A stretch of 64,000 nucleotides of DNA from Brucella intermedia LMG 3301 (GCF_000182645.1 NZ_ACQA01000001.1:372001-436000), one strand, 5' to 3'. Numbered from the stretch's first letter, positions 1 to 8,732 are shown. Numbers and translations are program-made. The notes: generated from the sequence alone by a model not told the origin.

Positions 1-8
1 CAATGCCT

Positions 9-110
9 AGAGCATGCCTTCCGAAATCGGGAACCGGTTTCGGGAGATATGCGTGAAAACAAGAGATTAAAGCATGTCGCTTGATTACGACAAAGTACGA
101 CATGCTTTAG
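9..110. repeat. Composite palindromic intergenic repeat (Rhizobiales type)
   Basis: Two hairpins in tandem. The first pairs CCGAAA with TTTCGG around 21-43. The second is a perfect 12-bp inverted repeat, TAAAGCATGTCG (68-79) with CGACATGCTTTA (98-109), 18 nt apart. Related copies lie at 2352-2422 and 42984-43085, sharing the CCGAAA/TTTCGG hairpin followed by a GTGAAAAC- or CAAAC-like link and an AGAGC motif. No gene is seen upstream of position 130. It is probably a dispersed non-coding repeat; a role as a terminator for a gene left of the window is possible. Confidence 0.65.
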
Positions 111-129
111 GCTACGGAGTATCGGGTCG

Positions 130-1221
130 ATGACGCAGAAAGATGCTGGAATTCTGGCGGACGCGGATATTTCCGCGCTGTTTGAAAGCGGTTTGCTGGC
201 GTCGCCGCGCGCCCTTGATCCCGACCAGATACAGCCCGCGAGCCTTGACCTGAGGCTCGGCGCAAAAGCCTATCGTGTTCGCGCTTCCTTCATGCCGGGA
301 CCCGGGACGCCGGTCATCGAAAAGCTGGAACGGTTAAAACTGCACGAGATCGACCTGACGGCGGGAGCCGTTCTGGAAACGGGCTGCGTTTACATCGTTC
401 CGCTTCTCGAAAGCCTGACGCTGTCGCCCGATCTTTCCGCGTCGGCAAATCCGAAAAGTTCAACGGGCCGCCTCGATATCTTCACCCGCGTCATCGCCGA
501 CGGGGCGCAGGAATTCGATAAGGTGCCCGCCGGATACAACGGCCCGCTCTATCTGGAAGTCAGCCCACGCACATTTCCTATTGTCGTGCGTACAGGATCG
601 CGCCTGTCGCAGATACGCTTCCGCAAGGGACGTGCCCAGCTTGACGAGGCGGAGCTTGCTGCATTGCACAAGGCCGAAACGCTGGTCGCAGCGGAAATGC
701 CGAACATCTCCGGCGGTGGCATTGCGCTGTCGGTTGATCTTTCAGGTGGTCCTGACCGGCTGATTGGCTATCGCGGCAAGCACCATACGGCTGTGGTGGA
801 TGTGGACAAGCGTGCGGCGCACGACATCCTTGATTTCTGGGAGCCGATCTATGATCGGGGTTCGCGCGAACTCGTGCTTGATCCGGATGAATTCTATATT
901 CTCGTTTCGCGCGAGGCAGTGCATGTCCCGCCGCTTTATGCCGCTGAAATGACGCCCTTCGACCCGCTGGTGGGCGAATTCCGCGTCCATTATGCAGGCT
1001 TTTTCGATCCGGGCTTCGGGCACAGCGCTGCGGGCGGAACCGGAAGTCGCGCCGTTCTGGAAGTCCGCAGCCACGAGGTTCCATTCATTCTGGAACATGG
1101 GCAGATCGTCGGGCGGCTGGTTTACGAACATATGCTGCATCGCCCATCTGCACTTTATGGCGTCGATCTCGGCTCCAACTATCAGGCGCAGCAGTTGAAG
1201 CTTTCCAAGCATTTTCGTTGA
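130..1221 (+). CDS. dcd: 2'-deoxycytidine 5'-triphosphate deaminase, long form
   Basis: Predicted to deaminate dCTP to dUTP, feeding dTTP synthesis in the cytoplasm. The N-terminal part carries the dUTPase/DCD-fold signature QPASLDLRLG (residues 35-44). A second DCD-like segment follows (about 110-170, with GPLYLEVSPRTFPI and SRLSQIRF), and the rest looks like a diverged repeat of the same fold. At 363 aa it is about twice the length of the enterobacterial enzyme and fits the long alphaproteobacterial form (DCD_N-type). The ATG at 130 has a GGAG about 12 nt upstream, a little far. It is monocistronic, followed 53 bp later by a regulator gene. Assignment rests on recognised family motifs. Confidence 0.85.
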   Translation: MTQKDAGILADADISALFESGLLASPRALDPDQIQPASLDLRLGAKAYRVRASFMPGPGTPVIEKLERLKLHEIDLTAGAVLETGCVYIVPLLESLTLSPDLSASANPKSSTGRLDIFTRVIADGAQEFDKVPAGYNGPLYLEVSPRTFPIVVRTGSRLSQIRFRKGRAQLDEAELAALHKAETLVAAEMPNISGGGIALSVDLSGGPDRLIGYRGKHHTAVVDVDKRAAHDILDFWEPIYDRGSRELVLDPDEFYILVSREAVHVPPLYAAEMTPFDPLVGEFRVHYAGFFDPGFGHSAAGGTGSRAVLEVRSHEVPFILEHGQIVGRLVYEHMLHRPSALYGVDLGSNYQAQQLKLSKHFR

Positions 1222-1274
1222 CTATAATAGCCTCCTCCAAGCAAATATAAATCTGGTGGAGGAGCAAGGTCGAC

Positions 1275-2285
1275 GTGACGAACGGAACTGAACGGGATCG
1301 GGACAAGAAGCTTCAAGCCGCAACAGATGCCCCGCAACGCAGGCTGTCGGTGGGCATTGTTGCTTTGCCCGGTTTTACGCTGAGTGCACTCAGCCTTTTC
1401 CTCGATCCCTTCCGCCTTGCCGCCGATGATCGCGACAAGAGCCGTCAGATACGCTGCGCGTGGAAAATATGCACGCTATCAGGAGATCCTGTCACCTCCA
1501 GTTCCGGCATGGTGATCGAGCCGACCGCTCCCATAGGCGAACTCGACGATTGTGATTATGTGGCAGTCGTCGGCGGATTGCTTGCGCAATACCGGCCCAG
1601 ACAGCAGGCGCTGGTCGATCTCATCAAGCGTGCGGACCGGCGCGGCAAGACAGTGGTGGGCCTTTGCACGGCTGCCTTTCTGCTGGCGGAAGCAGACCTT
1701 TTGCCGGACCGCAATTGCTGCGTCAGCTGGTTCCATCGCGACGATTTTCTGGAGCTTTTCGACGGATATACAGCCGATACGACGAGCCTGTTCCATCGTA
1801 GCGGAAGACACTTCACCTGTGCGGGCGGGCTTGGCACGGCGTCATTGGCGCTGTCCATCATACAGAACGAGATTTCGGAGGAACTGGCGCGCAAGAGTGC
1901 GTCCATCCTCATGATCCCTTATGAGCTTGTGCGTTCCGAACAACCGGCGCTGAGCTTCAACGGCGTGCGGTCGCCGATGATCCGCAAGGCAATCCGCATT
2001 TTCGAGGAAACGCTGGAAGACCCGGTGCCTATGATTGACGTGGCGCGCCGATTGGGAATTTCCGTCCGCCAGATGGAGCGTGGGTTCAAGCTTGCCCTTG
2101 AGCGGACGGCGTTCGAGGTCCGCGAAGAGCTGCGGGTTAAGAAGGCCAAGGAACTCTTGTCGGAAACAAGCTTGTCACTGTTGGAAGTGGCTGTTGCAAG
2201 CGGCTTTACCGATACGCGCAGCATGAACCGGTCGTTCTCGCGCCAAAAGCAGAAAGCCCCGCGCGAGTACCGCAAGCAGCGCTGA
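1275..2285 (+). CDS. GlxA-family AraC-type transcriptional regulator with DJ-1/PfpI domain
   Basis: 336 aa. Residues about 23-200 form a class I glutamine-amidotransferase-like (DJ-1/PfpI) domain with the elbow cysteine at VGLCTAAF (Cys131). Residues about 237-334 are an AraC/XylS helix-turn-helix domain (DVARRLGISVRQMERGF and a second HTH ending in PREYRK). This architecture is that of GlxA/FtrA/ArgR-type regulators, which often control amino-acid or quaternary-amine catabolism. The inducer cannot be read from the sequence. The start is a GTG at 1275 behind a strong GGAGGAG at 1258-1264. No target operon is evident nearby; it may act in trans. Confidence 0.85.
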   Translation: MTNGTERDRDKKLQAATDAPQRRLSVGIVALPGFTLSALSLFLDPFRLAADDRDKSRQIRCAWKICTLSGDPVTSSSGMVIEPTAPIGELDDCDYVAVVGGLLAQYRPRQQALVDLIKRADRRGKTVVGLCTAAFLLAEADLLPDRNCCVSWFHRDDFLELFDGYTADTTSLFHRSGRHFTCAGGLGTASLALSIIQNEISEELARKSASILMIPYELVRSEQPALSFNGVRSPMIRKAIRIFEETLEDPVPMIDVARRLGISVRQMERGFKLALERTAFEVREELRVKKAKELLSETSLSLLEVAVASGFTDTRSMNRSFSRQKQKAPREYRKQR

Positions 2286-2351
2286 GCGAGGGCAGAACTT
2301 GCGCAGGCTGTACGGAGAGCCTATTTCTTGCGCGAAGAATCTGTCGCTTTA

Positions 2352-2422
2352 AACCATGATTCCGAAAAGTGGTAACCGGTTTTCGGAATCATGCTCAAAC
2401 AAAAGCTTAGAGCGGGATGACG
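2352..2422. repeat. Composite palindromic intergenic repeat, copy 2
   Basis: Perfect 13-bp stem ATGATTCCGAAAA (2356-2368) / TTTTCGGAATCAT (2380-2392), followed by a CAAACAAAAGCTTAGAGCG tail. It matches the first hairpin of the repeats at 9-110 and 42984-43085. It lies 70 bp after the AraC-type regulator gene and might double as its transcript end, though no T tract follows. Confidence 0.65.
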
Positions 2423-2472
2423 TTTCAACTTAAGAGCATCCATTCTAACCAATAACCACACAGGAGATTTGC

Positions 2473-2739
2473 ATGTCGGATGGTGTAAACCGTTTTCTTG
2501 GCGATACCCCGGCCCGCGTTCTGATCAAGCTGGTGCTGATTTCGCTGGTGGTTGGCGTGGTCATGAGCGCATTTCACTGGACGCCCTACGACATCTTGTA
2601 TGGCATCCGCGATTTCTTCCTCCGCCTTTGGAATATGGGCTTTTCGGCAATTGCAGGCTTTGTCGATTATCTCATTCTTGGCGCTGCAGTCGTCATTCCT
2701 GCCTTTATTTTGCTCCGTATCCTCAGCTACCGGAAATGA
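2473..2739 (+). CDS. Small inner-membrane protein, DUF6460-like
   Basis: 88 aa with two clear hydrophobic segments (about residues 16-33 and 62-84) separated by an amphipathic stretch containing DILYGIRDFFLRLWNMGF. Alphaproteobacterial genomes carry many small proteins of this form, grouped as DUF6460; function is unknown. The ATG at 2473 is preceded by AGGAG at 2462-2466 (spacing 6). The gene lies 33 bp before the CAP-domain gene on the same strand and may be co-transcribed with it. I recognise the form but not a biochemical role. Confidence 0.7.
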   Translation: MSDGVNRFLGDTPARVLIKLVLISLVVGVVMSAFHWTPYDILYGIRDFFLRLWNMGFSAIAGFVDYLILGAAVVIPAFILLRILSYRK

Positions 2740-2772
2740 AATCAATTCGGTAACTGGGTAGCTCAGACAGGC

Positions 2773-3255
2773 ATGCAGCAAAAACAAGGTTTAACACTCA
2801 ACCGGCGGGGCTTTCTGATCCTTGCCGGGGGCGCGCTGGCGATGTCGGCAATGCCGTGGAAGGCGGCATGGGGGGCAGGTGACGACGATCCCACCGCTAT
2901 TTTCAACGCTATTCGAAAGGCAAACGGACTGCCTTTGATGGCGACGGATTCCAAGCTGGAGCAAGCCGCGCTTTACCAGGCCAGGCGGATGGCGGGTTAT
3001 GGAAAGATCGGCCATAGCGTCGGTTGGGGCAATGGTTTCGTGGCGCGTCTGCGGCAGGCAGGTATCCGCGGTCCGGCGGCAGAGAATGTCGCATCGGGAC
3101 AGCGCAGTACACAGGCCGTCTTCGATGCCTGGATGAAATCGCCCGGCCATCGCAAGAACATGCTCGATCCGACCTTCGAGCATTATGGTCTCGCCTGGGC
3201 AACACCCGAAAACAAGCCAACTTATATATATTGGGCCATGATGCTCGGACTTTGA
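2773..3255 (+). CDS. CAP (SCP/PR1)-domain exported protein
   Basis: 160 aa. The N-terminus carries Arg-Arg (NRRGFLILAGGAL, residues 11-23) followed by a hydrophobic stretch and a possible cleavage region near AWGAG, so export by Tat or Sec is likely. Residues about 40-155 fit the CAP/SCP domain: IRKANGLPLM, LEQAALYQARRMA, IGHS, AAENVASG, and WMKSPGHRKNMLDPTFEHYGLA. The His of GHS and the Glu of AEN are candidate cleft residues. Bacterial CAP proteins are secreted or periplasmic and mostly of unknown function. Start choice: the ATG at 2773 is the only upstream candidate giving a signal sequence; the ribosome-binding site is weak. Confidence 0.8.
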   Translation: MQQKQGLTLNRRGFLILAGGALAMSAMPWKAAWGAGDDDPTAIFNAIRKANGLPLMATDSKLEQAALYQARRMAGYGKIGHSVGWGNGFVARLRQAGIRGPAAENVASGQRSTQAVFDAWMKSPGHRKNMLDPTFEHYGLAWATPENKPTYIYWAMMLGL

Positions 3256-3379
3256 TCCCTCATTCTCCTGACAGCCGGTTGTCAGGAACTGCGACAATGC
3301 GGTGGCCGAATTATCTGTAGTTTCGATTGATTCCAGAGTAGATCGTTTTGATCTGAGGGGAATATTCGGGACAAGCATC

Positions 3380-4732
3380 ATGGATCAGTCGCTGCAGCGT
3401 GGTGGCGTAACAAGGCCGTTCGAAGTAACACACAGGATGGTGATGTTGATCGCCATTCCCATGACGCTTGCTGCGATCACCACGCCGCTTCTCGGACTTG
3501 TCGATATGGGCGTTGTCGGCCAGATGGGACAGGCCGAGCTGATCGGCGGTCTGGCGATTGGCGCGCTGGTCTTCGATTTCCTGCTGTCGATATTCAATTT
3601 CCTGCGTTCCGGCACGACCGGACTGGTTGCACAGGCCATGGGTGCGGAAGACGCGGTGGAAGAGCAGGCGATCTTCTGGCGGGCAATCATCATCGCGGTC
3701 ATTGCCGGCAGCCTGATGATACTGTGCCTGCCGATCATCATCGGCGTCTCGTCCACCTTCATGCATCCGACGTCGGCAACGCAGGAAGCAATGGCGACCT
3801 ATGTGTCGATCCGCATGTTGTCCGCGCCGGTTGCGCTCATCAACTATTCAATCCTCGGACTGGTTCTCGGACGTGGACAGGGTATTGTCGGCCTCGGTCT
3901 TCAGGTGCTCCTCAACGGCATCAATATCGTGCTCTGCATTATCCTCGGGCTGGAGTGGGGCTGGGGCGTTACTGGCGTTGCCTGGGCGACCGTGACCGGC
4001 GAAACGGTTGCCGCTCTCGTCGGCATGTTCATCGTGCTGCGCCATTTCCGAAAGGATGCGTCACTGCGTCCGGACCGGGCGCGGATATTCCAGAAGCAAG
4101 GAATCCTGCGCATGTTCGCGGTCAATCGCGACATCATGATCCGCTCCTTCCTGCTTCTCACGGCCTTCGCGTTCTTCACGCGGGCAGGGTCCGATCTCGG
4201 CCCGGTCACACTGGCGGCCAATGCCGTCTTGATGAACTTCTTCCTCATCGCCGGTTTCTTCCTGGACGGCATGGCGGCAGCCGCCGAACAGATCGTCGGA
4301 CGGTCTATTGGCGCGCGCTACAGTCCTGCGTTCGTGCGCGGTGCCAAGCTCACTTTCGTCTGGGGGCTGGTCATGGCCAGCCTCATCGCCTTTTTCCTGC
4401 TGGTGTTTGGCGATGCGATCATCGGGCTGCTGTCCAAGGCGGAAGACGTTCACGCTGAAGCCTTGAAATACCTGCCCTGGGCCGCGCTGACAGGTATGAC
4501 GGGACTGCTGGCCTTCCATATGGACGGGGTTTACATCGGCGCCACATGGTCGCGCGACATGCGCAACATGATGTTCCTGTCGCTCGGCTTTTTTCTCGCA
4601 GTTCTTTATGCGGCAAAGCCCGTGATGGGCAATCACGGGCTTTGGCTGGCTCTCAACCTGTTTCTGTCAATTCGCGGAGTTTTGCTTCTGGCGATCCTGC
4701 CGCGACGTTATCGTACAGAATTCATTATGTGA
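3380..4732 (+). CDS. MATE-family multidrug/toxin efflux transporter
   Basis: Integral membrane exporter with about 12 transmembrane segments, in the DinF/NorM-like MATE superfamily; predicted to expel cationic or organic compounds using an ion gradient. Recognisable features are the first helix followed by LLGLVDMGVVGQMG, the GLVAQAMGAED segment after helix 2-3, and a second half repeating this organisation. An in-frame start exists at 3302, but the ATG at 3380 (MDQSLQRGG) directly precedes the family-conserved N-terminus and is preferred, giving 450 aa. It is convergent with pyrD, 8 bp apart at the stops. Substrate is unknown. Confidence 0.85.
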   Translation: MDQSLQRGGVTRPFEVTHRMVMLIAIPMTLAAITTPLLGLVDMGVVGQMGQAELIGGLAIGALVFDFLLSIFNFLRSGTTGLVAQAMGAEDAVEEQAIFWRAIIIAVIAGSLMILCLPIIIGVSSTFMHPTSATQEAMATYVSIRMLSAPVALINYSILGLVLGRGQGIVGLGLQVLLNGINIVLCIILGLEWGWGVTGVAWATVTGETVAALVGMFIVLRHFRKDASLRPDRARIFQKQGILRMFAVNRDIMIRSFLLLTAFAFFTRAGSDLGPVTLAANAVLMNFFLIAGFFLDGMAAAAEQIVGRSIGARYSPAFVRGAKLTFVWGLVMASLIAFFLLVFGDAIIGLLSKAEDVHAEALKYLPWAALTGMTGLLAFHMDGVYIGATWSRDMRNMMFLSLGFFLAVLYAAKPVMGNHGLWLALNLFLSIRGVLLLAILPRRYRTEFIM

Positions 4733-4740
4733 CCCGGCTC

Positions 4741-5832
4741 TCAGGCGGGCAGCTCACGCTTGGCCCAGTCGCTGCTGTCCCGGTCGCGCAGTGCGGCGAT
4801 GTTGGCAACGCCCTCGCGTTTCACTGCCGCCGACAGGCCACGCACGATTTCGGCGGGCAGGTTCGGTCCGCGATAGATGAGGCCTGTATAAAGCTGGACC
4901 AGATCGGCACCGGCCTTGATCTTTGTCAGCGCCGTTTCAGCGCTATCCACGCCGCCGACGCCGATCAACGGCATGTCGGGGCCGACCCGCTCGCGCATCT
5001 TGGCAAGGATGATGGTGGAGCGCTCGAAAAGCGGTACGCCGGAAAGCCCGCCTGTTTCATCGCGGTTGTCCGCGCTTTTCAATCCGGCGCGTGAAAGCGT
5101 CGTGTTGGATATGATGATGCCATCGAGCTTCTGTTCGGTTGCCTCGGCAGCGATGTCGTCCAGTTCTTCATCGGCCAGATCGGGGGCGATCTTCAGAAAA
5201 ACCGGACGCTTCAGCGTGCACATCTTGCCTTCTTCGTTGCGCGCTTCCAGCACGCGGCTCAACAGTTCACGCAGACTGTCGCGGGCCTGAAGGTTGCGCA
5301 GTCCCGGCGTGTTGGGCGAAGAAATATTGACGGTGAAGTAGCGCGCCAGCTGATAGAAGCGACGGATACCGGCAACATAATCGGCAATGCGGTCTTCGGC
5401 ATCCTTGTTGGCGCCTATATTGACGCCCACGATACCGCTCTTGCCAGCGCGTTGCGACAGGCGCTTAAACGCAGCATCATGGCCTTCATTGTTGAAGCCC
5501 AGCCGATTGATAACGGCCCTGTCATCCACGAGCCGGAAAATGCGCGGACGCGGATTGCCGCTTTGCGGGCGCGGCGTGATGGTGCCGATTTCCGTGAAGC
5601 CGAAACCGAGCTTCAACAGGGCGTCCGGCACTTCGGCATTCTTGTCGTAGCCCGCTGCCATGCCGAGCGGATTTGGAAACTGCAATCCCGCAACCTTGAC
5701 GGAAAGCGCCGGATCGTTCGGCGCACCGCAGGTCACGAGACCTGTCTTCAGGCCAGCGATGGAAAGACCATGTGCCTGTTCTGCATCGAAGGCGAAAAGG
5801 GCGCGTCGCCCGAGAGTTTCAAAAAGCCCGCT
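4741..5832 (-). CDS. pyrD: Dihydroorotate dehydrogenase (quinone), class 2
   Basis: Catalyses quinone-linked oxidation of dihydroorotate to orotate in de novo pyrimidine synthesis; membrane-associated through its N-terminal helix. Motifs visible in the 364-residue protein: NPLGMAAGYDKNAEVPDAL (about 55-73), GFTEIGTITPRPQSGNPRPR (FMN region), and NISSPNTPG (170-178), which holds the class 2 catalytic serine. IGVGGVDSAETALTKIKAGADLVQLYTG is the phosphate-binding C-terminal part. Length fits class 2 enzymes. The start ATG overlaps the TAA stop of the upstream DUF952 gene (TAATG), so the two genes are translationally coupled. Confidence 0.95.
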   Translation of the reverse strand, partial: SGLFETLGRRALFAFDAEQAHGLSIAGLKTGLVTCGAPNDPALSVKVAGLQFPNPLGMAAGYDKNAEVPDALLKLGFGFTEIGTITPRPQSGNPRPRIFRLVDDRAVINRLGFNNEGHDAAFKRLSQRAGKSGIVGVNIGANKDAEDRIADYVAGIRRFYQLARYFTVNISSPNTPGLRNLQARDSLRELLSRVLEARNEEGKMCTLKRPVFLKIAPDLADEELDDIAAEATEQKLDGIIISNTTLSRAGLKSADNRDETGGLSGVPLFERSTIILAKMRERVGPDMPLIGVGGVDSAETALTKIKAGADLVQLYTGLIYRGPNLPAEIVRGLSAAVKREGVANIAALRDRDSSDWAKRELPA

Positions 5833-5834
5833 CA

Positions 5835-6185
5835 TTAACTTTCCAGCTCCGGAAAAATGTGAAGACCATCGTCGCCCAACGGCAGGGGTTCAACCTTCAA
5901 AACGGCTGCAAGCGGCAGTGTGCCGTAGAGATGAGGAAAAAGGGCCCCGCCGCGTGAAACTTCAAACTTCAATGCCGCGCCGAGCGCAGAAGCATTCACA
6001 CTGATCAGAAGCAGATCCCGCTGGCCCGCAAAATGTTTAGCTGCCGTTTCCCGCACCTGTGTTCCAGTAGAGAAATGGATATAGCCGTCCGCAATATCAA
6101 CTGGAGCCCCGGTAAAATTACCAGCCTGTTCTGCCTGCGCCCAAAGCCCGCGCGGAGCGATCTTATAGATGATCTCATTGGTCAT
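5835..6185 (-). CDS. DUF952 family protein
   Basis: 116 aa cytosolic protein beginning IIYKIAPRGLW and containing DIADGYIHFSTGTQVRETAAKHFAGQRDLLLISVN and LFPHLYGTLPLAAVLKVEPLPL, the recognisable core of the DUF952 fold (related in shape to ADP-ribosyltransferase-like proteins). Biochemical function is unknown. It is the first gene of a two-gene unit with pyrD, sharing one base at the stop/start junction. This pairing is common in alphaproteobacteria, but no functional link has to follow from it. Confidence 0.85.
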   Translation of the reverse strand: MTNEIIYKIAPRGLWAQAEQAGNFTGAPVDIADGYIHFSTGTQVRETAAKHFAGQRDLLLISVNASALGAALKFEVSRGGALFPHLYGTLPLAAVLKVEPLPLGDDGLHIFPELES

Positions 6186-6299
6186 GGGTGCTCTCTAGAC
6201 CGAATTTCTTCGGAAATCAAAGTCCCGCATGTTCGATTTTCGTCGTAAACGTCCCATATGATGGGGACACCTCAAAGAGAAGCTGAAGGGAATAGCCTT

Positions 6300-6758
6300 A
6301 TGTTGAACAGAAAGACATTGATGGTCCGCAATCTGGCTGCTGTTGCTGTTCTTGGTTCAGCACTTGCCCCGGCCAATGCGCTGGCGCAGGAAAACGGACG
6401 TTATCGGCTGGAAGGGACGGAAAACGGCTATGTCCGTCTGGACACCCGAACCGGCGCGATCTCGACCTGCGTGGAGCAGCAGGGACAACTCGTGTGCAAG
6501 ATGGCGACCGAAGATCGTGAGGCTTATGAGAACGACATTGCCAGCCTGCAGGATCGCGTGAAGAAGCTTGAGGACAAGGTCTCCGCTCTTGAAGGGAAAG
6601 GCGGAAGTACTGCTTCGGGCTTGCCGACGGAGCAGGAGTTTGAGCAATCCATGAGCTATATGGAACGGTTCATGCGGCGCTTTATGGATATAGCGAAAAG
6701 TTTCGACAGCGAGCCGGAAAAACCGGACAACGGAACCCTTCCGGGCGGGCGGACCTGA
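6300..6758 (+). CDS. Exported small protein with coiled coil (hypothetical)
   Basis: From the ATG at 6300 the protein is 152 aa, starting MLNRKTLMVRNLAAVAVLG, a plausible Sec signal peptide with cleavage near ANALAQE. A short globular segment follows, with a repeated RLEGTENGYVRLDTRTGAI motif and two cysteines (TCVEQQGQLVCK). Then comes a heptad-rich coiled coil (AYENDIASLQDRVKKLEDKVSALEGK) and a low-complexity acidic tail. The topology suggests a periplasmic or envelope protein. The longer reading from 6258 lacks a better ribosome site. I do not recognise a named family. It ends just before a strong shared terminator. Confidence 0.7.
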   Translation: MLNRKTLMVRNLAAVAVLGSALAPANALAQENGRYRLEGTENGYVRLDTRTGAISTCVEQQGQLVCKMATEDREAYENDIASLQDRVKKLEDKVSALEGKGGSTASGLPTEQEFEQSMSYMERFMRRFMDIAKSFDSEPEKPDNGTLPGGRT

Positions 6759-6767
6759 CAGCAAGGA

Positions 6768-6791
6768 AAAAGGCGCCGCACGGCGCCTTTT
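6768..6791. terminator. Bidirectional Rho-independent terminator
   Basis: Stem AAAAGGCGCCG / CGGCGCCTTTT with a two-base loop (CA), flanked by A-rich and T-rich sides. It lies between the stop of the exported coiled-coil gene (+) and the convergent proline iminopeptidase gene (-), so it can serve both. Confidence 0.8.
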
Positions 6792-6795
6792 CATT

Positions 6796-6815
6796 GAGCA
6801 TTTCCAGCAAATGTG
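6796..6815. repeat. Truncated copy of a GCATTTCCAGCAAA palindromic repeat
   Basis: GCATTTCCAGCAAA here matches the left arm of the complete repeats at 41382-41426 and 53833-53875. The right arm is missing, replaced by the end of the neighbouring coding sequence. Confidence 0.5.
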
Positions 6816-6828
6816 GGTGCGTTTCGCC

Positions 6829-7779
6829 CTATTGCGCGAAACGCTTTGTCGCCTCTATCAATTCGTGGGTGATACCGGGTTCCGTAACGGCGTGTCCGGC
6901 GTCCTCGACGATTTTGAGATCGGCTTCAGGCCACATCTTCTTCAACTGCCAGGCATTGATGAACGGCGTGCAGACATCATAGCGGCCGTGCACGATCACA
7001 CCGGGAATATGCCGGATGCGGTCGACGTTCCGTAGAAGCTGGTCGTCGGAATCGAGGAAGCCACGGTTCTGGAAATAGTGGCATTCGATACGCGCAAAAG
7101 CGATGGCGTACTGGTCTTCACCGAAGGCATCGACACGCGCCGGATCGGGCAGAAGCGAAATGATCGAGCCTTCCCAGCGCGCCCAGCGTCGAGCCGCTTC
7201 AAGCTGCACCTGCGGGTTGCGATCGGTGAGGCGCTTGTAATAGGCAGCGATCATATCGCCGCGCTCTGCTTCCGGTATATGCTCCTGATAAGCCTCGAAG
7301 TGATCAGGGAAGAGAATGCTTGCGCCGTTGGAATAGGTCCAGTCGACTTCGAAACGGCGAACCATGAAGATACCGCGCAGGACAAGTTCTGCAACGCGAT
7401 CCGGATGGGATTGCGCATAGGCAAGGCCGAGGGTCGCTCCCCATGAGCCGCCGAACACCTGCCACTTGTCGATGCCGAGATGCGCGCGAATATGCTCCAT
7501 GTCCGCCACAAGATCCCAGGTCGTGTTTTCGCGCAATTCCGCATGCGGGGTGGAACGGCCGCATCCGCGCTGGTCGAACAGGATTATGCGATAGCGCTCC
7601 GGGTCATGCAGGCGACGCATCGTCGGCGTGATTCCACCGCCGGGGCCGCCATGGATCATGATGACCGGCTTGCCGTCCGGGTTGCCGCATTGCTCGACGT
7701 GGATTCGATGCAGCGAAGAGACCTGCAGCATCTCTTCCTTGAACGGTTGGATTTCGGGATAAAGCGTATTGCGCGTCAT
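6829..7779 (-). CDS. pip: Proline iminopeptidase (alpha/beta hydrolase, S33)
   Basis: Removes N-terminal proline from peptides in the cytoplasm. The 316-aa protein shows the S33 motifs: oxyanion region HGGPGGG (43-49), FDQRGCGRSTPHAELRENTTWDLVADME, nucleophile elbow GGSWG with Ser112, the acid region HGRYDVCTPF, and the catalytic His in DAGHAVTEPG. Length is normal for the bacterial Pip family. It is divergent from the response-regulator gene, with a 227-bp gap that holds an inverted repeat. It stands alone, with no operon partner. Confidence 0.93.
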   Translation of the reverse strand: MTRNTLYPEIQPFKEEMLQVSSLHRIHVEQCGNPDGKPVIMIHGGPGGGITPTMRRLHDPERYRIILFDQRGCGRSTPHAELRENTTWDLVADMEHIRAHLGIDKWQVFGGSWGATLGLAYAQSHPDRVAELVLRGIFMVRRFEVDWTYSNGASILFPDHFEAYQEHIPEAERGDMIAAYYKRLTDRNPQVQLEAARRWARWEGSIISLLPDPARVDAFGEDQYAIAFARIECHYFQNRGFLDSDDQLLRNVDRIRHIPGVIVHGRYDVCTPFINAWQLKKMWPEADLKIVEDAGHAVTEPGITHELIEATKRFAQ

Positions 7780-7822
7780 GAAATGCCTTTTGGTCCCCCC
7801 ATTTCGCTGGTCGGGCCGCTCT

Positions 7823-7852
7823 TATGTTACTTTCAGCGCATAACCTAACATA
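7823..7852. promoter_or_regulatory. Inverted repeat between pip and response-regulator gene
   Basis: TATGTTA (7823-7829) and TAACATA (7846-7852) form a perfect 7-bp inverted repeat with 16 nt between the arms. It lies in the divergent promoter region. It could be an operator, for example for the adjacent LuxR-type regulator, but nothing confirms binding. Confidence 0.3.
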
Positions 7853-8006
7853 CAATGCGGCCAGATGGCGGCAATGAGTAATGCGAAAAGGGATTAGCAA
7901 CGTGAATTTTGGTTGCCCGAGCCAAAAAACGGCATAAAACGGAGTGATTGGCTGATTGGCCTGCACCGCGAGGGGAGGAGACCTGAAACAATGGCGCGCG
8001 AGGCAC

Positions 8007-8651
8007 ATGCATTTTATCATCGCTGACGATCATCCGCTTTTCCGGGGGGCATTGAGACAGGTCCTTTCCGGACAGTCGCAAAGCGTGGAAATCATCGAAG
8101 TTGGCGATTTCGACGCCGTAAAGAAACTGGTCGGCGAGCGAGAGGATATCGACCTTCTGCTGTTGGATCTGACGATGCCGGGCGGTACTGGGCTTTCCGG
8201 TCTGGTGACGTTGAAGGCCTTGCAGCCCGCACTTCCAATCATCATCGTTTCGGCAACCGACGATGCGGCGACGATCCGTCATGCGGTCGAGCTCGGTGCT
8301 TCGGGGTTCATATCGAAATCCGCCAGCATGGAAACCATTGGCGAGGCCATGAGCACTGTTCTGGCTGGCGATATCTGGACACCCGCCGACATTGAACTGG
8401 ATCATGCGCACGACCCGGAAATCGAGGCGCTCATCGCGCGGTTGCGCACATTGACGCCGCAGCAGACGCGCGTGCTGACCATGTTGGCGGAGGGGCTGTT
8501 GAACAAGCAGATCGCCTATGAGCTTGGCGTGTCGGAAGCCACGGTCAAGGCGCATGTTTCAGCAGTGCTGCAGAAACTCGGGGTCGACAGCCGCACACAG
8601 GCGGTCATTCTCCTGTCGCGCATCGGCAATGATGCGCTAAACACGGATTAG
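8007..8651 (+). CDS. LuxR/NarL-type response regulator
   Basis: 214 aa from the ATG at 8007 (MHFIIADDHPLFRG). The receiver domain (1-120) has acidic residues ADD and phospho-acceptor Asp54 in LLLLDLTMP. The C-terminal LuxR HTH covers about 145-210 (LTPQQTRVLTMLAEGLLNKQIAYELGVSEATVKAHVSAVLQKLG). The start is uncertain: GGGGAGGAG at 7972-7980 is 27 nt upstream of this ATG, so a non-ATG start slightly upstream is possible. It is convergent with the large hybrid kinase gene at 8733-12248, and the pairing suggests they form one signalling system. Regulators beside NahK/CbrA-like kinases in other proteobacteria support that inference. Confidence 0.88.
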   Translation: MHFIIADDHPLFRGALRQVLSGQSQSVEIIEVGDFDAVKKLVGEREDIDLLLLDLTMPGGTGLSGLVTLKALQPALPIIIVSATDDAATIRHAVELGASGFISKSASMETIGEAMSTVLAGDIWTPADIELDHAHDPEIEALIARLRTLTPQQTRVLTMLAEGLLNKQIAYELGVSEATVKAHVSAVLQKLGVDSRTQAVILLSRIGNDALNTD

Positions 8652-8656
8652 AGCAC

Positions 8657-8676
8657 GTCTCCCGAAACTGGGAGAC
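8657..8676 (+). terminator. Short hairpin after response-regulator gene
   Basis: GTCTCCC / GGGAGAC stem with a 6-nt loop directly after the stop at 8651. No T tract follows, so termination is uncertain; the AGAGC flanks suggest it is a diverged repeat element. Confidence 0.3.
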
Positions 8677-8732
8677 AATCGGATAGAGCATTTGCGAGGC
8701 GCCTTTAAACAGGAAATGTTCCGGACAGTCCG